Positions 20,264 through 30,363 of a DNA stretch of 64,000 nucleotides are shown in pieces. The notes beneath the pieces were generated by a model. The model saw only the letters and a program-made list of their open reading frames with translations. It ran no database searches and was not told the DNA's origin. Where the stretch lies: assembly GCA_030685235.1 (NCBI GenBank), contig MU839103.1, forward strand, positions 62,001-126,000, read 5' to 3'. The stretch is from Copromyces sp. CBS 386.78 (lineage: Eukaryota > Ascomycota > Sordariomycetes > Sordariales > Sordariaceae). The translations under genes were made by a program, and so were the position numbers. Within the stretch, counting starts at the first letter, position 1, and each line of letters begins with the position of its first letter.

Positions 20264-22697
20264 CGCTCCGACGACCCAGCTGGGCCGCCAGTTATGGTCT
20301 TCCATCCGAGATCCTCACGTCACCTCAACTCTCTTCACTGCCGCGATACTGCTTCCGACATGTCAGCCGTTCCTTAGCCGGCACCGCGTTGGCCTCGGCC
20401 ACTCGACTTTGCTTGGGATACATCAGCAATACGGACAGCAACAGAGCACGCGACAATTTACCTCCTCCGCGAGACGCCTCTTCTCTCCAACAACAAAGTC
20501 GCAAAGACTACACAACCACCAGTCACAACCATCCCATAATGTCCTACGAAGCTGTACCTCTGGAGGTTTACTCCTCCTTGGGCTCACCACCAACCCTCCT
20601 TCAAAGAGTGCGGTAGAGACATCCGCAGTATCCGGCAATGCCGCACAAAAGGCAAAAATGAGCAACCTGGCTCGGCAGGCTCTGCTTTTGCGAAGGGTAC
20701 GAAGCACCGCGACCACAACAATATGTATAACAGGAAAGCGATATCAGAGTTCTGGGAAAGAAACCAAGGGCGATCATGACGAGACCAAGGCCGAAGAAAA
20801 GACTTCTACGACCTCTCAGCAAAAGCCCGAGCAACCGCAGCAATCTCGACAGACTGAGACGAGTCCCAGTCCTGGTCCTGGTCCCCAACCGATTCCCGAG
20901 CATCATTCAATAGCAGACTCCATGTCCAAGTACCTTCACCTTCCTCACCTTCCTCACCTTCCCCATCTCCCTCATCGGCCAACAAAGGAGGAGCTTCTGG
21001 CGGCAGCAAGTGGGTTCTGGTCGCGGCTCAAGGTCCGATTCAAGTGGTTCTCCATCAGGAGTATGCGCCCGTGGAACGCCGACGAATGGGGGGCGTTTGT
21101 GTCATTCTTCTTGTTCGGTCACCTGGTCTGGATTCTTGTGGGAACGACTACCTTCTTTTCCCTCATTATCCTCTTCATCAACACGGTGTTTGCCCAGGAA
21201 ACACTGGCCAAGTGGATCGGAGACTACCTGACCCAATCGGCCGGTCTTACTGTTGTCTTCGAGTCTGCTATTGTGCCCAAGTGGGGAGACGGTGTCATTA
21301 CTTTCCGCAACGTCTTCGTTTCTCGAAGACCCGGTCAGCTCAAGTCTTCCGTCAAGAAGGGTTCTTCTGGTGCCGCGGCTGAAGCAGCAGCTGCTAAACT
21401 AGCCGCCGAGCAAGAAGGCACTGCTATGGAAGAGGACGATGGCAACTACACCCAGTTCGACGTCACCATTGACACCGTGAACGTGGCTCTGTCGTTTCTT
21501 AAGTGGTGGAACGGTAAGGGTCTCCTCAAGGATGTCGAAATCAAGGGTGTCCGAGGCGTTGTTGACAGGACTTCGGTTGTCTGGGGCAACGAGGACCTTA
21601 ACCCCTTTGACTTCAGACATGAGCATAACCCTGGCGACTTCGAACTGGATTACTTCAAGATGGAAGACTTGCTGGTAACCGTCCACCAACCGGGCGGGTT
21701 CCGTCCCTTCTCCGTTTCCATCTTCTCCTGCGAGCTTCCTCAGCTACGAAAACAGTGGCTGTTCTACGACTTCCTCTCAGCATCTCACATGTCGGGCTCC
21801 TTCGATGGATCACTTTTTACCATTCATCCCAGGCAGATCCACGGCGTGTCCTCAGCAGATAATGGCCGCCATCAACAAGAGGAATTCGGTGCTCCCTCAG
21901 CCTGGAAGAAGTTCTCCCGATTACGGATTGATGGAATGAAGATCGATCATCTGAACCGCGGCGTCGAAGGTCCATTCGGTTGGATTTACGAAGGCAACGT
22001 CGACATCGTCGCCGACGTCATGTTCCCCTCCGACCCCGAAGAGGGTCTGGGCAAGGTCGTCGCCGAATTCTACGACAAGATGGAAGAAGCCGTGACCAGC
22101 AACCGCTACCTCAAGATCCTAGACGGCAACATCTCTCCCAACAGCCGCATCACCACCGAAAACACCAACACTAACAGCCCTACCCTCGAAAGCGGGCCAA
22201 TCCCCAACGCTACATCCATCATCAACCTCGCCGACCACCACGACGAGCTCCCCACCTCCGACCAGGACTTCCACCGATTGATCCCGCCTGCAACTCCCAA
22301 GGAGCCGGCGCCCGTCGAGGAAACCCCTTCCTACCTCGTCATGGACCTTCGCATCCACCTCAACGACGTCCGCGCCGCCGTTCCTCTGTTCAATAACCAA
22401 CACATGAGCTACGTCAACCAAGCCCTGGTGCGGCCCATTGTTGCCTACATCAACGCCAAGCGGACTTATATTCCCATCAGCTGCCGGATCGTCAAACGCC
22501 TGACAGACTTTGACGGCTCCTGGAACATCTGGGATTGCGGCCTGATGGACGATACGGGTGCTGAAGTCTACTCAGCCTTTGCCAGGAACGTAGAGGACCA
22601 GCAGAGTCGCGTGAGGAGATTCAAGCGCGTTGGACTGTGGACTGTTTCTCTCGTCGTACACGCGTTGCTGGCAGGTGTGGCGGGAGATTTGATGTGA
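20253..22697 (+). CDS. Mdm31/Mdm32-family mitochondrial inner-membrane protein
   Basis: Single exon, 814 aa. Residues 1-150 are Arg/Ser-rich with few acids, as in a mitochondrial presequence (RQFTSSARRLF). A low-complexity stretch follows that includes HLPHLPHLPHLPHRP. A long hydrophobic segment at about 280-312 (AFVSFFLFGHLVWILVGTTT and on) starts the conserved domain; the long intermembrane-space-facing body with FDVTIDTVNVALSFLKWWNGKGLL and IKGVRGVVDRTS is characteristic, and a second hydrophobic segment closes the C-terminus (WTVSLVVHALLAGVAG). Role by family: inner-membrane factors for mitochondrial distribution, nucleoid stability and cardiolipin/phospholipid homeostasis. Which of Mdm31 or Mdm32 it matches is not decided. 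Confidence 0.88.
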   Translation: MSTSAPTTQLGRQLWSSIRDPHVTSTLFTAAILLPTCQPFLSRHRVGLGHSTLLGIHQQYGQQQSTRQFTSSARRLFSPTTKSQRLHNHQSQPSHNVLRSCTSGGLLLLGLTTNPPSKSAVETSAVSGNAAQKAKMSNLARQALLLRRVRSTATTTICITGKRYQSSGKETKGDHDETKAEEKTSTTSQQKPEQPQQSRQTETSPSPGPGPQPIPEHHSIADSMSKYLHLPHLPHLPHLPHRPTKEELLAAASGFWSRLKVRFKWFSIRSMRPWNADEWGAFVSFFLFGHLVWILVGTTTFFSLIILFINTVFAQETLAKWIGDYLTQSAGLTVVFESAIVPKWGDGVITFRNVFVSRRPGQLKSSVKKGSSGAAAEAAAAKLAAEQEGTAMEEDDGNYTQFDVTIDTVNVALSFLKWWNGKGLLKDVEIKGVRGVVDRTSVVWGNEDLNPFDFRHEHNPGDFELDYFKMEDLLVTVHQPGGFRPFSVSIFSCELPQLRKQWLFYDFLSASHMSGSFDGSLFTIHPRQIHGVSSADNGRHQQEEFGAPSAWKKFSRLRIDGMKIDHLNRGVEGPFGWIYEGNVDIVADVMFPSDPEEGLGKVVAEFYDKMEEAVTSNRYLKILDGNISPNSRITTENTNTNSPTLESGPIPNATSIINLADHHDELPTSDQDFHRLIPPATPKEPAPVEETPSYLVMDLRIHLNDVRAAVPLFNNQHMSYVNQALVRPIVAYINAKRTYIPISCRIVKRLTDFDGSWNIWDCGLMDDTGAEVYSAFARNVEDQQSRVRRFKRVGLWTVSLVVHALLAGVAGDLM

Positions 22698-23688
22698 GCA
22701 GTCATTGACATGACACTCCCGATTATAGACTTTTTGCTCGTGTTCTATATTAGGCGGATAGAGGAGAAGTCCTGTTTGTGACGATACGTATGGAGTTGTA
22801 CAATTTTCTCTCTTCTCTATCACATTACTGTTGGGGGTTATCAAACCTTTCCAAGCGGTACTTTATTGTACTATACATACATGGCTATGAAAAAACAGGC
22901 GGACGAAGAAACAGGCAGGCAGGCAGGCAGATTATGGATATGGATAGGAGGGGGGAGGAGAACTGTTTACGCTCTTAATGACCCGGACGGAAAGATCACT
23001 GGCTGGATTCATAGAAAGGCGGGTGGCGTGCTTTTGAGTGTACGGGTTTTATTGTTATCACGACTGGAGTTAGTGTGTTCTTGGTTAGGGTATAACAAAA
23101 AGTTACTTGTAAAGTTTACATGGTGTTTAGTTTTTACTTGCGTATGCTCTCAAAACGGTGCAATCTACAATTTCATAACGTAATGCTCGCCTTCGTTATC
23201 GAATACTCTCTACATCTTCCTCATGCTATATGGTATCTCTCCTCTTTTCCCGTCCCCCAGTCGCGACTCGATCACTGCCCGAAAACAGTCGTCCACCTTT
23301 TTGCCCGGCCTCGCTCAGTCAATGATAACCGCTATTCTCCCAACCTATCCATCCAAGACATCATGCCACTGAACCATGCGTCCGGACGCCGGACGCGCCG
23401 TGACCGTTGCGCGGGTCCCGTGGTAGTCTACGCTTTTCCTTTCGCCAAACACACGCAACCGCTACTTTCTGCTTCGCTGAACGCTCCTAGGTAGGGATAA
23501 GGTATTCTACCCGGTAAGAAAGTATGGTTTTACATCCTATGAGGGGAAGAGGGGACTCGGAGCCTCTCCTTCCACACGAAGCGGACGATGGTGATTTTTT
23601 TCGTCAGAAGCCTTTCACATGAAGTCGTCACTAGAACAAAAGCGTTAGCAATCCTTTCCAAATGTCAACTCCCCAGCTTGAAGGCCAC
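22698..23688. other. Convergent 3' intergenic region
   Basis: Lies between the Mdm31-like gene and eIF3j. It has a short AGGC repeat at about 22911-22929. No gene recognised. Confidence 0.45.
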
Positions 23689-24814
23689 TTACTCTCCGAA
23701 ACCATCATCCTCGTAGGTATCGTGAGCCTCAGCCATGGCACCACCACGGCCAACACCAGCGAGCGATGTCTTGGTCTTGGCAGCCTTGCTCTTCTTGCCG
23801 CCCTTCTCGGCAGCCTTCTCCTCCTTCAGCTTCTCGTTGCTGAGGGCAGTCAGGGTGCTGGCAATCTTCTTGATCTCGTCGCTCTTGAGGTCCTTGGCGA
23901 GTCCCTTGGCGAACTCCTGGAGGAAGAGGACGTATTGCGGCTTGGGCGAGAGCTTCTCGATCATGGGGCCGAGGGTAGTGCGGAGGGTCTCGAACTGGGC
24001 CTTGGTGGTGGGGTTGAACAGGGCCAGGGTCGAGATATCGATGGTGTTGTTGGGGTCCTTGGGGTCGATCTGCACAATGGTGCCCTTGCTGACGACCTTG
24101 CGGTCGTTGCTGATGCCGATGCCGGCGAACAGGTCCTCGGCGTGCTTAAGGTCCGACTCCTTTTGCTCGCGGCGGAGACGCTCGCGGCGCTCGGCCTCGG
24201 TCTCCTCCTCCGCGTCCGAATCCTCGGCCAGCTGGCGGGCGCGCTCGGCCTGGCGCTCGGCGATGCGCTGCGCCTTGGACTTCTTGTTGGCGGCCGCTTC
24301 CTCGTCGGCCTTGGCCTTGGCCTCGGCTGCCTTCTTCGCCTTCTCGCGCTCTACCTCGGAGTCCTCGGCGGCGTCCCACGAGTCGAGAACGTCGCTTTCG
24401 TTACCCTCCTCATCGTCGAAACGGCGGCGGCCGGGGGCGAGAACGGGGGAGTTGGGGGCGGAAGACTCCGACTCTTCCTCGTCTGTGGTAATGAGGGGTT
24501 ACGTGTTAGTCTGGGTTTCGAACAAGGTGGTGGGTGGCGCAACAGGCAAGTCGACGCGCAAGAGTAGTTTATCTCGTTGATCTGTATATAGGCTGCCGAG
24601 GCTGGAGTCCAAATTGCCTCAGAATATTTAAGCCTTAGAGGAATATGGCGATGTTGACAGCGACTATCGCAAGCACGACGAGCTGGCATCAGGCAGCCTT
24701 GTCACAACCATCGTGGCCACACACGATCGACGGCTACTCTGCCCGCGGGGTTCTGGCGCAAAGAGGGAATAACAAGGAGGTTGAGGATAACTTACCCCAC
24801 TTCTTTCCAGGCAT
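23689..24814 (-). CDS. Translation initiation factor eIF3 subunit j (Hcr1)
   Basis: Two exons: a 19-nt first exon (24796-24814, MPGKKW plus one base) and 23689-24482, split by a 313-nt intron with a GTAAGT donor; 270 aa. Marks: acidic N-terminus, VLDSWDAAEDSE near residue 45, a basic coiled-coil stretch (EREKAKKAAEAKAKADEEAA), the conserved core LKHAEDLFAGIGIS, and KYVLFL-type PQYVLFLQEFAKGLAKDL near the end, closing with an acidic tail YEDDGFGE. Role: loosely bound eIF3 subunit at the 40S decoding centre; it also helps 20S pre-rRNA processing and ribosome recycling. The first ATG is fixed by the universal MPxKKW-like start. Confidence 0.92.
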
Positions 24815-26077
24815 GTTTGCGATTTTGGCAGTGATGATTCTAGAAAAACCGAACGGGTGTTTGCGACAACGATGTCTGGCGAGACGACGGAGGAAAAGTT
24901 TGCGTGGTGGTGGTGTCCAACTGCAAAGTGGAAGGAGAAGCCGATCGATCGCTGTCTGAGAGTCGAAAAAGCGAGCAGGGGTCAGGCGGGTTATGATTCA
25001 AGCAGTGGGCAAAATAATTGTTAGCGGGGTTGGAGGACCTTGACAAGTTCTTCAAGGTTCTTTCTAGTCTAAAACTTTAATACTTTGCCAAGACCTTCCG
25101 TCTCGACTCTCGATGCACCTTGAAGATATGCCCGATTGCTTTGTTCGTTTCTTCGGACTTCTTATATATACACAAACTATGTAAGCTTCGGCCGAGTGGA
25201 AATCTGTTGGAGCCCTCTATCATGTATGCAGCCTCCAAATACGGCGGTTTTGTAGTCGTTTGTTAACATATGTGAAGAGCAGAATTCCTAAACAAGTTAA
25301 GCAAATTACGGCTGTACAGAGTATCAAAGCTGTGGGCGACCTGAAAAGCTCTGCGCTGTCCATATTTTGTACAGCACATGTGTCCCGCTTCCGACCCGGG
25401 ATAATATTTAAGACTTGCAATTGTTCCTGTCGCTCCTCGATCCTAAACTCTACCGACAACCATCACTGAGGTCACAACAAAGTTGAAAGTTCAACATGTA
25501 GCCATTCGCAGCTGACGGTCCAAGAAAATTTTCAATGATATGGAGGTTCCGATGCCAATTCTTGAGCCAATTCTCGATCTTGTCGAGTGTCTTATGACAT
25601 AAGTTGGACGGACGTTCCGTTTCCCTCCGTGCGCTATGACTGTCAGCAGAAACCCCCAATACACATTTCAAGAGTCATTTTTACCAACCAACCAGCCATC
25701 ACTGTCCCGAGTCCTGTATGGTTGTCTTTGTCCTGAGTCACAATCGCCCAGTTTCTGACTGCTCAGGGGCTTGCCATACTTGTGCTCCCGCAAATGTTGC
25801 GGAACCTCGCCCTGTCGCTTCTCACCCGGGAGGTCCCGACACCACAATACGACGACATCCAGCTGACCATCACAATAGAAGCCCAGTTGCCATTTTGAGA
25901 ACTGAGACTGACAAACCTATCCTGGTTGATGATCTGGACCTCTCCGAGTTCCCTTCGCGAGCGGGCGCCTATTTGCTTGTTCCTGAGCAGGATGCGGTAA
26001 TGCCAATCGTTTTTATGTTGCAAGAGAGGGATCGCTTGGGCAGTGTCGGAAGCCTATTGCTCCTTTGACGCAACGGA

Positions 26078-26090
26078 CGGACGAACTCGG
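26078..26090 (+). promoter_or_regulatory. CGG-N7-CGG alternative oxidase induction motif (AIM)
   Basis: CGG ACGAACT CGG, about 180 bp before the aod-1 ATG. In N. crassa the aod-1 induction motif is known as two CGG triplets seven bases apart, bound by the zinc-cluster activators AOD2/AOD5 when the cytochrome pathway is blocked. Spacing and position fit. Confidence 0.75.
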
Positions 26091-26169
26091 TAATCTCAGT
26101 CAGCTCTCGTATTCCAAATTTTCGAGTTCTCCTCGGAACGAGTAGCAACTGGCGGTAAGAGAGGGACGA

Positions 26170-26175
26170 TATAAA
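26170..26175 (+). promoter_or_regulatory. TATA box of aod-1
   Basis: TATAAA about 95 bp before the ATG and 80 bp after the CGG-N7-CGG motif. The expected start of transcription is near 26,200. Confidence 0.6.
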
Positions 26176-26270
26176 CGTCCTGTGTCTCCTTCTGTTGTCT
26201 CATACATGGACATATCATTACAAAACCTCAAGCGAATTTACATCTCAACACCACTCTTCGTATTCTCTCG

Positions 26271-27530
26271 ATGAACGCCCTCAAAGTAAACATACTTTAC
26301 TCTCCAGGACAAGCGGCCCAACTAAGCCGTGCCCTAATATCAACTTGTCACACCCGGCCTCTCCTGATCGGTGGCCTTCGAGTGGCCACTTCTCTGCATC
26401 CAACACAGGCAAATCTCTCTTCATCACGACCTCGAAACTTCACGACAACATGTGTTGCTCAACTCAAGGACTTCTTCCCAGCCAAAGAGACCGCCTACAT
26501 TCGGCAGACACCACCTGCATGGCCTCATCATGGATGGACTGAGGAGGAGATGACCTCGGTTGTTCCCGAGCACCGGAAACCCGAGACCGTGGGCGACTGG
26601 CTTGCATGGAAACTTGTGCGGATTTGTCGGTAGGTAATTCCACAACCCAAATAACTCCCTTCAAGTGCCTTGCAGACGCGGAGGTAGACGCACAAAAACA
26701 GATGGTTCTAACATACAATGCAGATGGGCCACCGATATAGCGACGGGCATACGTCCGGAACAGCAGGTTGACAAGAACCACCCGACGACCGCCACCAGTG
26801 CGGATAAACCTCTGACAGAAGCCCAATGGGTACGTCCTGTGCCGTCCGACGACTTCAAAGGGAAACCGCCCATGAATACGTGCTAACAGAACCTCCCAAT
26901 ATATAGCTAGTCCGCTTCATCTTCCTCGAATCCATCGCCGGTGTCCCCGGCATGGTAGCCGGCATGCTCCGGCACCTGCACTCTCTCCGGCGCCTCAAGC
27001 GGGACAACGGCTGGATCGAGACTCTCCTCGAAGAATCCTACAACGAGCGCATGCACCTGCTCACCTTCATGAAGATGTGCGAGCCCGGTCTTCTCATGAA
27101 GACGCTCATCCTGGGAGCGCAGGGGGTCTTCTTCAACGCCATGTTCCTCAGCTACCTGGTCTCGCCCAAGGTCACCCACCGGTTCGTTGGCTATTTGGAA
27201 GAAGAAGCCGTGCATACCTACACGCGGTGCATCAACGAGATAGAAGAGGGACACTTGCCCAAGTGGACTGATGAACGCTTTGAAATCCCGGAGATGGCGG
27301 TCAGGTATTGGCGCATGCCGGAGGGGAAGAGGACGATGAAGGATCTGATTTATTATGTGCGGGCGGACGAGGCGGTGCATCGGGGCGTTAATCATACGCT
27401 GAGTAACTTGGATCAGAATGAGGATCCGAATCCGTTTGTGAGCGAGTATAAGGAGGGTGAGGGCGGGAGGAGACCGGTTAATCCGGCGTTGAAGCCGACT
27501 GGGTTTGAGAGGGCGGAGGTCATCGGTTGA
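26271..27530 (+). CDS. aod-1: Mitochondrial alternative oxidase AOD1
   Basis: Three exons: 26271-26629, 26724-26829, 26907-27530; 362 aa, the length I recall for N. crassa AOD1. Ser/Arg-rich presequence of about 60 residues. The di-iron carboxylate core shows FIFLES (Glu163), NERMHL (Glu202, His205), [10 protein letters not shown] (from 252) and RADEAVH. Role: ubiquinol oxidase on the matrix side of the inner membrane, bypassing complexes III and IV; one-polypeptide, cyanide-resistant, salicylhydroxamate-sensitive by family. The sequence differs from the N. crassa protein I remember at a modest number of positions, mostly in the presequence and loops (for example [11 protein letters not shown] against MNTPKVNILHA). 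Expression is probably inducible through the upstream CGG-N7-CGG motif. Confidence 0.97.
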
Positions 27531-30363
27531 TCTTTGACATGTGGTTAAACATGGTTTTGGGTTCATAAAACCAGGCGTTTTTGGGACTACAGGTGTTGAA
27601 GTTGTTAGATACCCCACTCCATTTGCTGTTAATGGCGTTTTGGTAGATGGTATTGGGTTCTTTTTGTACAGTTGGTCTCATTATACATTGGTATAAGAGC
27701 AAGGATTAGAGTCTTCATGTTTTCATGAGAGCGTTTACATACTCGCCTTACACGTCCTAGTGGGGGTTGATGACTAGATATGCCTGCCTTGCGCGTTAAA
27801 CGGTTGTTACTGTTCCAACGGCGTATGGAACTTTGATCTTCATACCGAAGTTTTTTGGTTTCCTATGATGCCGTTCTGGCAGCAACAATTTTGATATCTG
27901 TGAGTCTCTGTCATTGGCTTTTCACTTTACGAGAAGCTTGTTGAACTGGGTTCGCTTGACTTGGGTCAAGGATAATATGCTAAGCCACGATCGATCGAGA
28001 TTATGGTCAAGACGATATACAGTCCAATACTGGTTTGTTTGTTAGCTCGAGACCTCAGGTCTACTTTCCCAGACGCGTAAGTATGTAATTGAACCGTTTC
28101 ACTCTATGACCAAGGCAAAATCTTACCTTGTTATATGCTGCTTCGGATTTTCAATATGCCATATTGAATCTTCTTAATGCCTTTCCAATTTGTACCTAGC
28201 CATTACATCTTGTTTTTGTAAGGTCTAGGACAGTTTGGGACGTATCTCGTCCAGTATGTCAGGAGTACCACGCTAACAAACAAACCAGCATTAGATTGTA
28301 CGGGCATTCATGTGGTTTGTTGATGAATGTGAAGGTGTCTATTTTGGACGTCAGCTCAAGCTATGGTACTCGCATCTCGGCTTGTTTGGGCATCCTCAAA
28401 ACAGGCGATAATGATGAAACAATAGTATCTCGAGAGGATATATCGGTGTCAATGGGATGATAGAGCCGGGCCCGTCACATTGGTGTAAAACTAAGGCCTG
28501 AAGAGGAAATGGTCGTTGAATGAAATTGCAGGGCTGTGGCTGTGTACAAGCCACTGGAGTGCAATCTGTTAGCGCGCTGAACTTATGGTAACAGATCTTG
28601 CCGGAGATCTCACCGTAGGCTGATAGTGCCGAGATCTGGACCCACCACGGGACCGAACCGGCAAGCTGGATACGACTGCAAGGTACCAACAGGAACAGAT
28701 GAACCAGAATAGGACCACTTCCAGGAACTGGACGCTGAGGCTGAGCAGCGCAATGTAGGGGATATGTCCAGATGGATACCTCACTGTATAGTGACCCGCA
28801 GCATGGCTGGATGGCGTGTTTCATAAGAGCCGTTGGGACAAGTGCCATGGTCAAGTTCACGATGGTACCTGTTCGTGGTACCGGCCCGAACGGACAGTAC
28901 AACGACACTCTCTTTTGCTCTCGATATTTGGTTCTCACAGTGCAGTGGCAAGTCTGTCTTAGATACCTAGCTCTTCCCTTCACTTGATAAGAATCTGGAA
29001 GGGTTCCATTGTGTTTCAATTTCACCTATGACGCTGAGATTCACCCTTCACAGGATGAAAGCGAGATCCAGGCATGCCAGGACAGGCCCCTCCACAGTGC
29101 TGTGACACCTTCCAGGCTCTATGCCTGTGAGTGGACGGAGTGCGAGCCGGCAGAAGGAGTCCAGAAAGACATGACAGGACATGCATGCCGAGAAGGACCA
29201 AGTTGACAATGTTCCCGTTCTCTGGGAGTTCATTCCCAGAGACTCAGTCGCATGAATAAAGTAAGTAGCACAATTTGGGCATCAATGAATTGGCTTTTAA
29301 AGCTTGTGCCCGTGCCTCTTTAGACAGACCAACCCGAGCGGTAGCCCCACCGAAATCAGAGTGGGCCTTCTCAACAGCAGCCTTACGAGCGAACTCGACC
29401 ATTCAGAGAACGGGCAGCATCTTGAACCCCAATCACCCCAATTGCCCCTGCCCTGCCCTGCCCTGACCGTACGACTACGACCCCGCGTCCCCGTCTGTGA
29501 TTTCGTGCCTGAAGTGGAAGCCGAGAAGGAAACTGCAGTTTACAACCTTCCATTCCCGATTTCCACTTTCCCCCTTCCATCTCGACTCTTCCCGAGTCCA
29601 AGTCAAGGTTCCAGTTGTCACGGTGTCGTCGGGGCAAACGAAGCTAGCAGAGGACGGACTAACAACGACATTTATACAAACATAAGATATAACATTCATC
29701 GAGTCCCCGAGCATTTACTCATCATTCGGCTAACTGGGATCATACACTATTCGTCCTCCGAACGCAACGCAACAAACTTGTGATGCCCTTTCGTCGTCGG
29801 ATCAAGGGTCCAGTCCACGCCAGTTAGCCATTTAATCTCGTCCTCCACGCAACCACTCAAACTTTCTCACAATCACAGACAGTCCTTGACAGGGTCACCA
29901 CATCAGGCCCACGGGCGCTTAACACCCGACGGCAACTGTACATACCTACCTTACTCTTTCGTCATATCATAGGGACGTGCCCTGTCTCAACCACCAAGTC
30001 CCGACACTGCACATCCACAAGTGTAGCTCTCATTTTGAACTTTTCACAGTCCAGCACTTGATGCCAGAAATAGGCTCTGGGTCCCATTTGGTCCTGATCG
30101 TCCGACCTCGCACTGCGTTCGAAGCTATTAGTCGGTTCGGTTTGCCGGTGTCAGTCCCATCACTGACTGGTTGACCTGGTAATCATCCTTGGTGTCGCAA
30201 GCTTGTAAGCACAGCCCCAACGCACCCACGCACCTAGCGCACTGCCACTGTCCCGGAAGGCTGACTCGAGGGAAACTGCCTCGCAACTTGCAGCGCTTCT
30301 AAACACAGAAACACCACCACACTCTCTCAATCCCGTCCGCTTGCCGGCTACCACACGATCCCC
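27531..30363. other. Long spacer and probable crz-1 leader
   Basis: 2.8 kb between aod-1 and crz-1. A 209-codon minus-strand frame at 28396-29025 is rich in Cys, Pro and His without domain likeness and is probably chance. The right 1 kb is C/T-rich and probably belongs to the crz-1 promoter and 5' leader. Confidence 0.4.
29446..29465. repeat. CCCTG pentanucleotide repeat
   Basis: Four tandem CCCTG units about 0.9 kb before the crz-1 ATG. Confidence 0.85.

Larger units (their letters stand above)
24815..26270. other. Divergent promoter region eIF3j / aod-1
   Basis: 1.46 kb. The aod-1 side holds the CGG-N7-CGG motif and a TATA box (separate entries). A 79-codon minus-strand frame at 25220-25459 has one hydrophobic stretch but nothing that marks it as a gene. 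Confidence 0.5.

Noticed and set aside
23662..24567. 301-codon plus-strand frame opposite eIF3j
   Set aside because: Leu/Gly-rich antisense shadow of the eIF3j coding strand.
25220..25459. Small membrane protein between eIF3j and aod-1
   Set aside because: One hydrophobic stretch in a 79-codon frame is not enough; no start context or conservation can be shown.
28396..29025. 209-codon minus-strand frame as a gene
   Set aside because: Cys/Pro/His-rich composition, no domain likeness, no splice partners, in a spacer next to well-defined genes.
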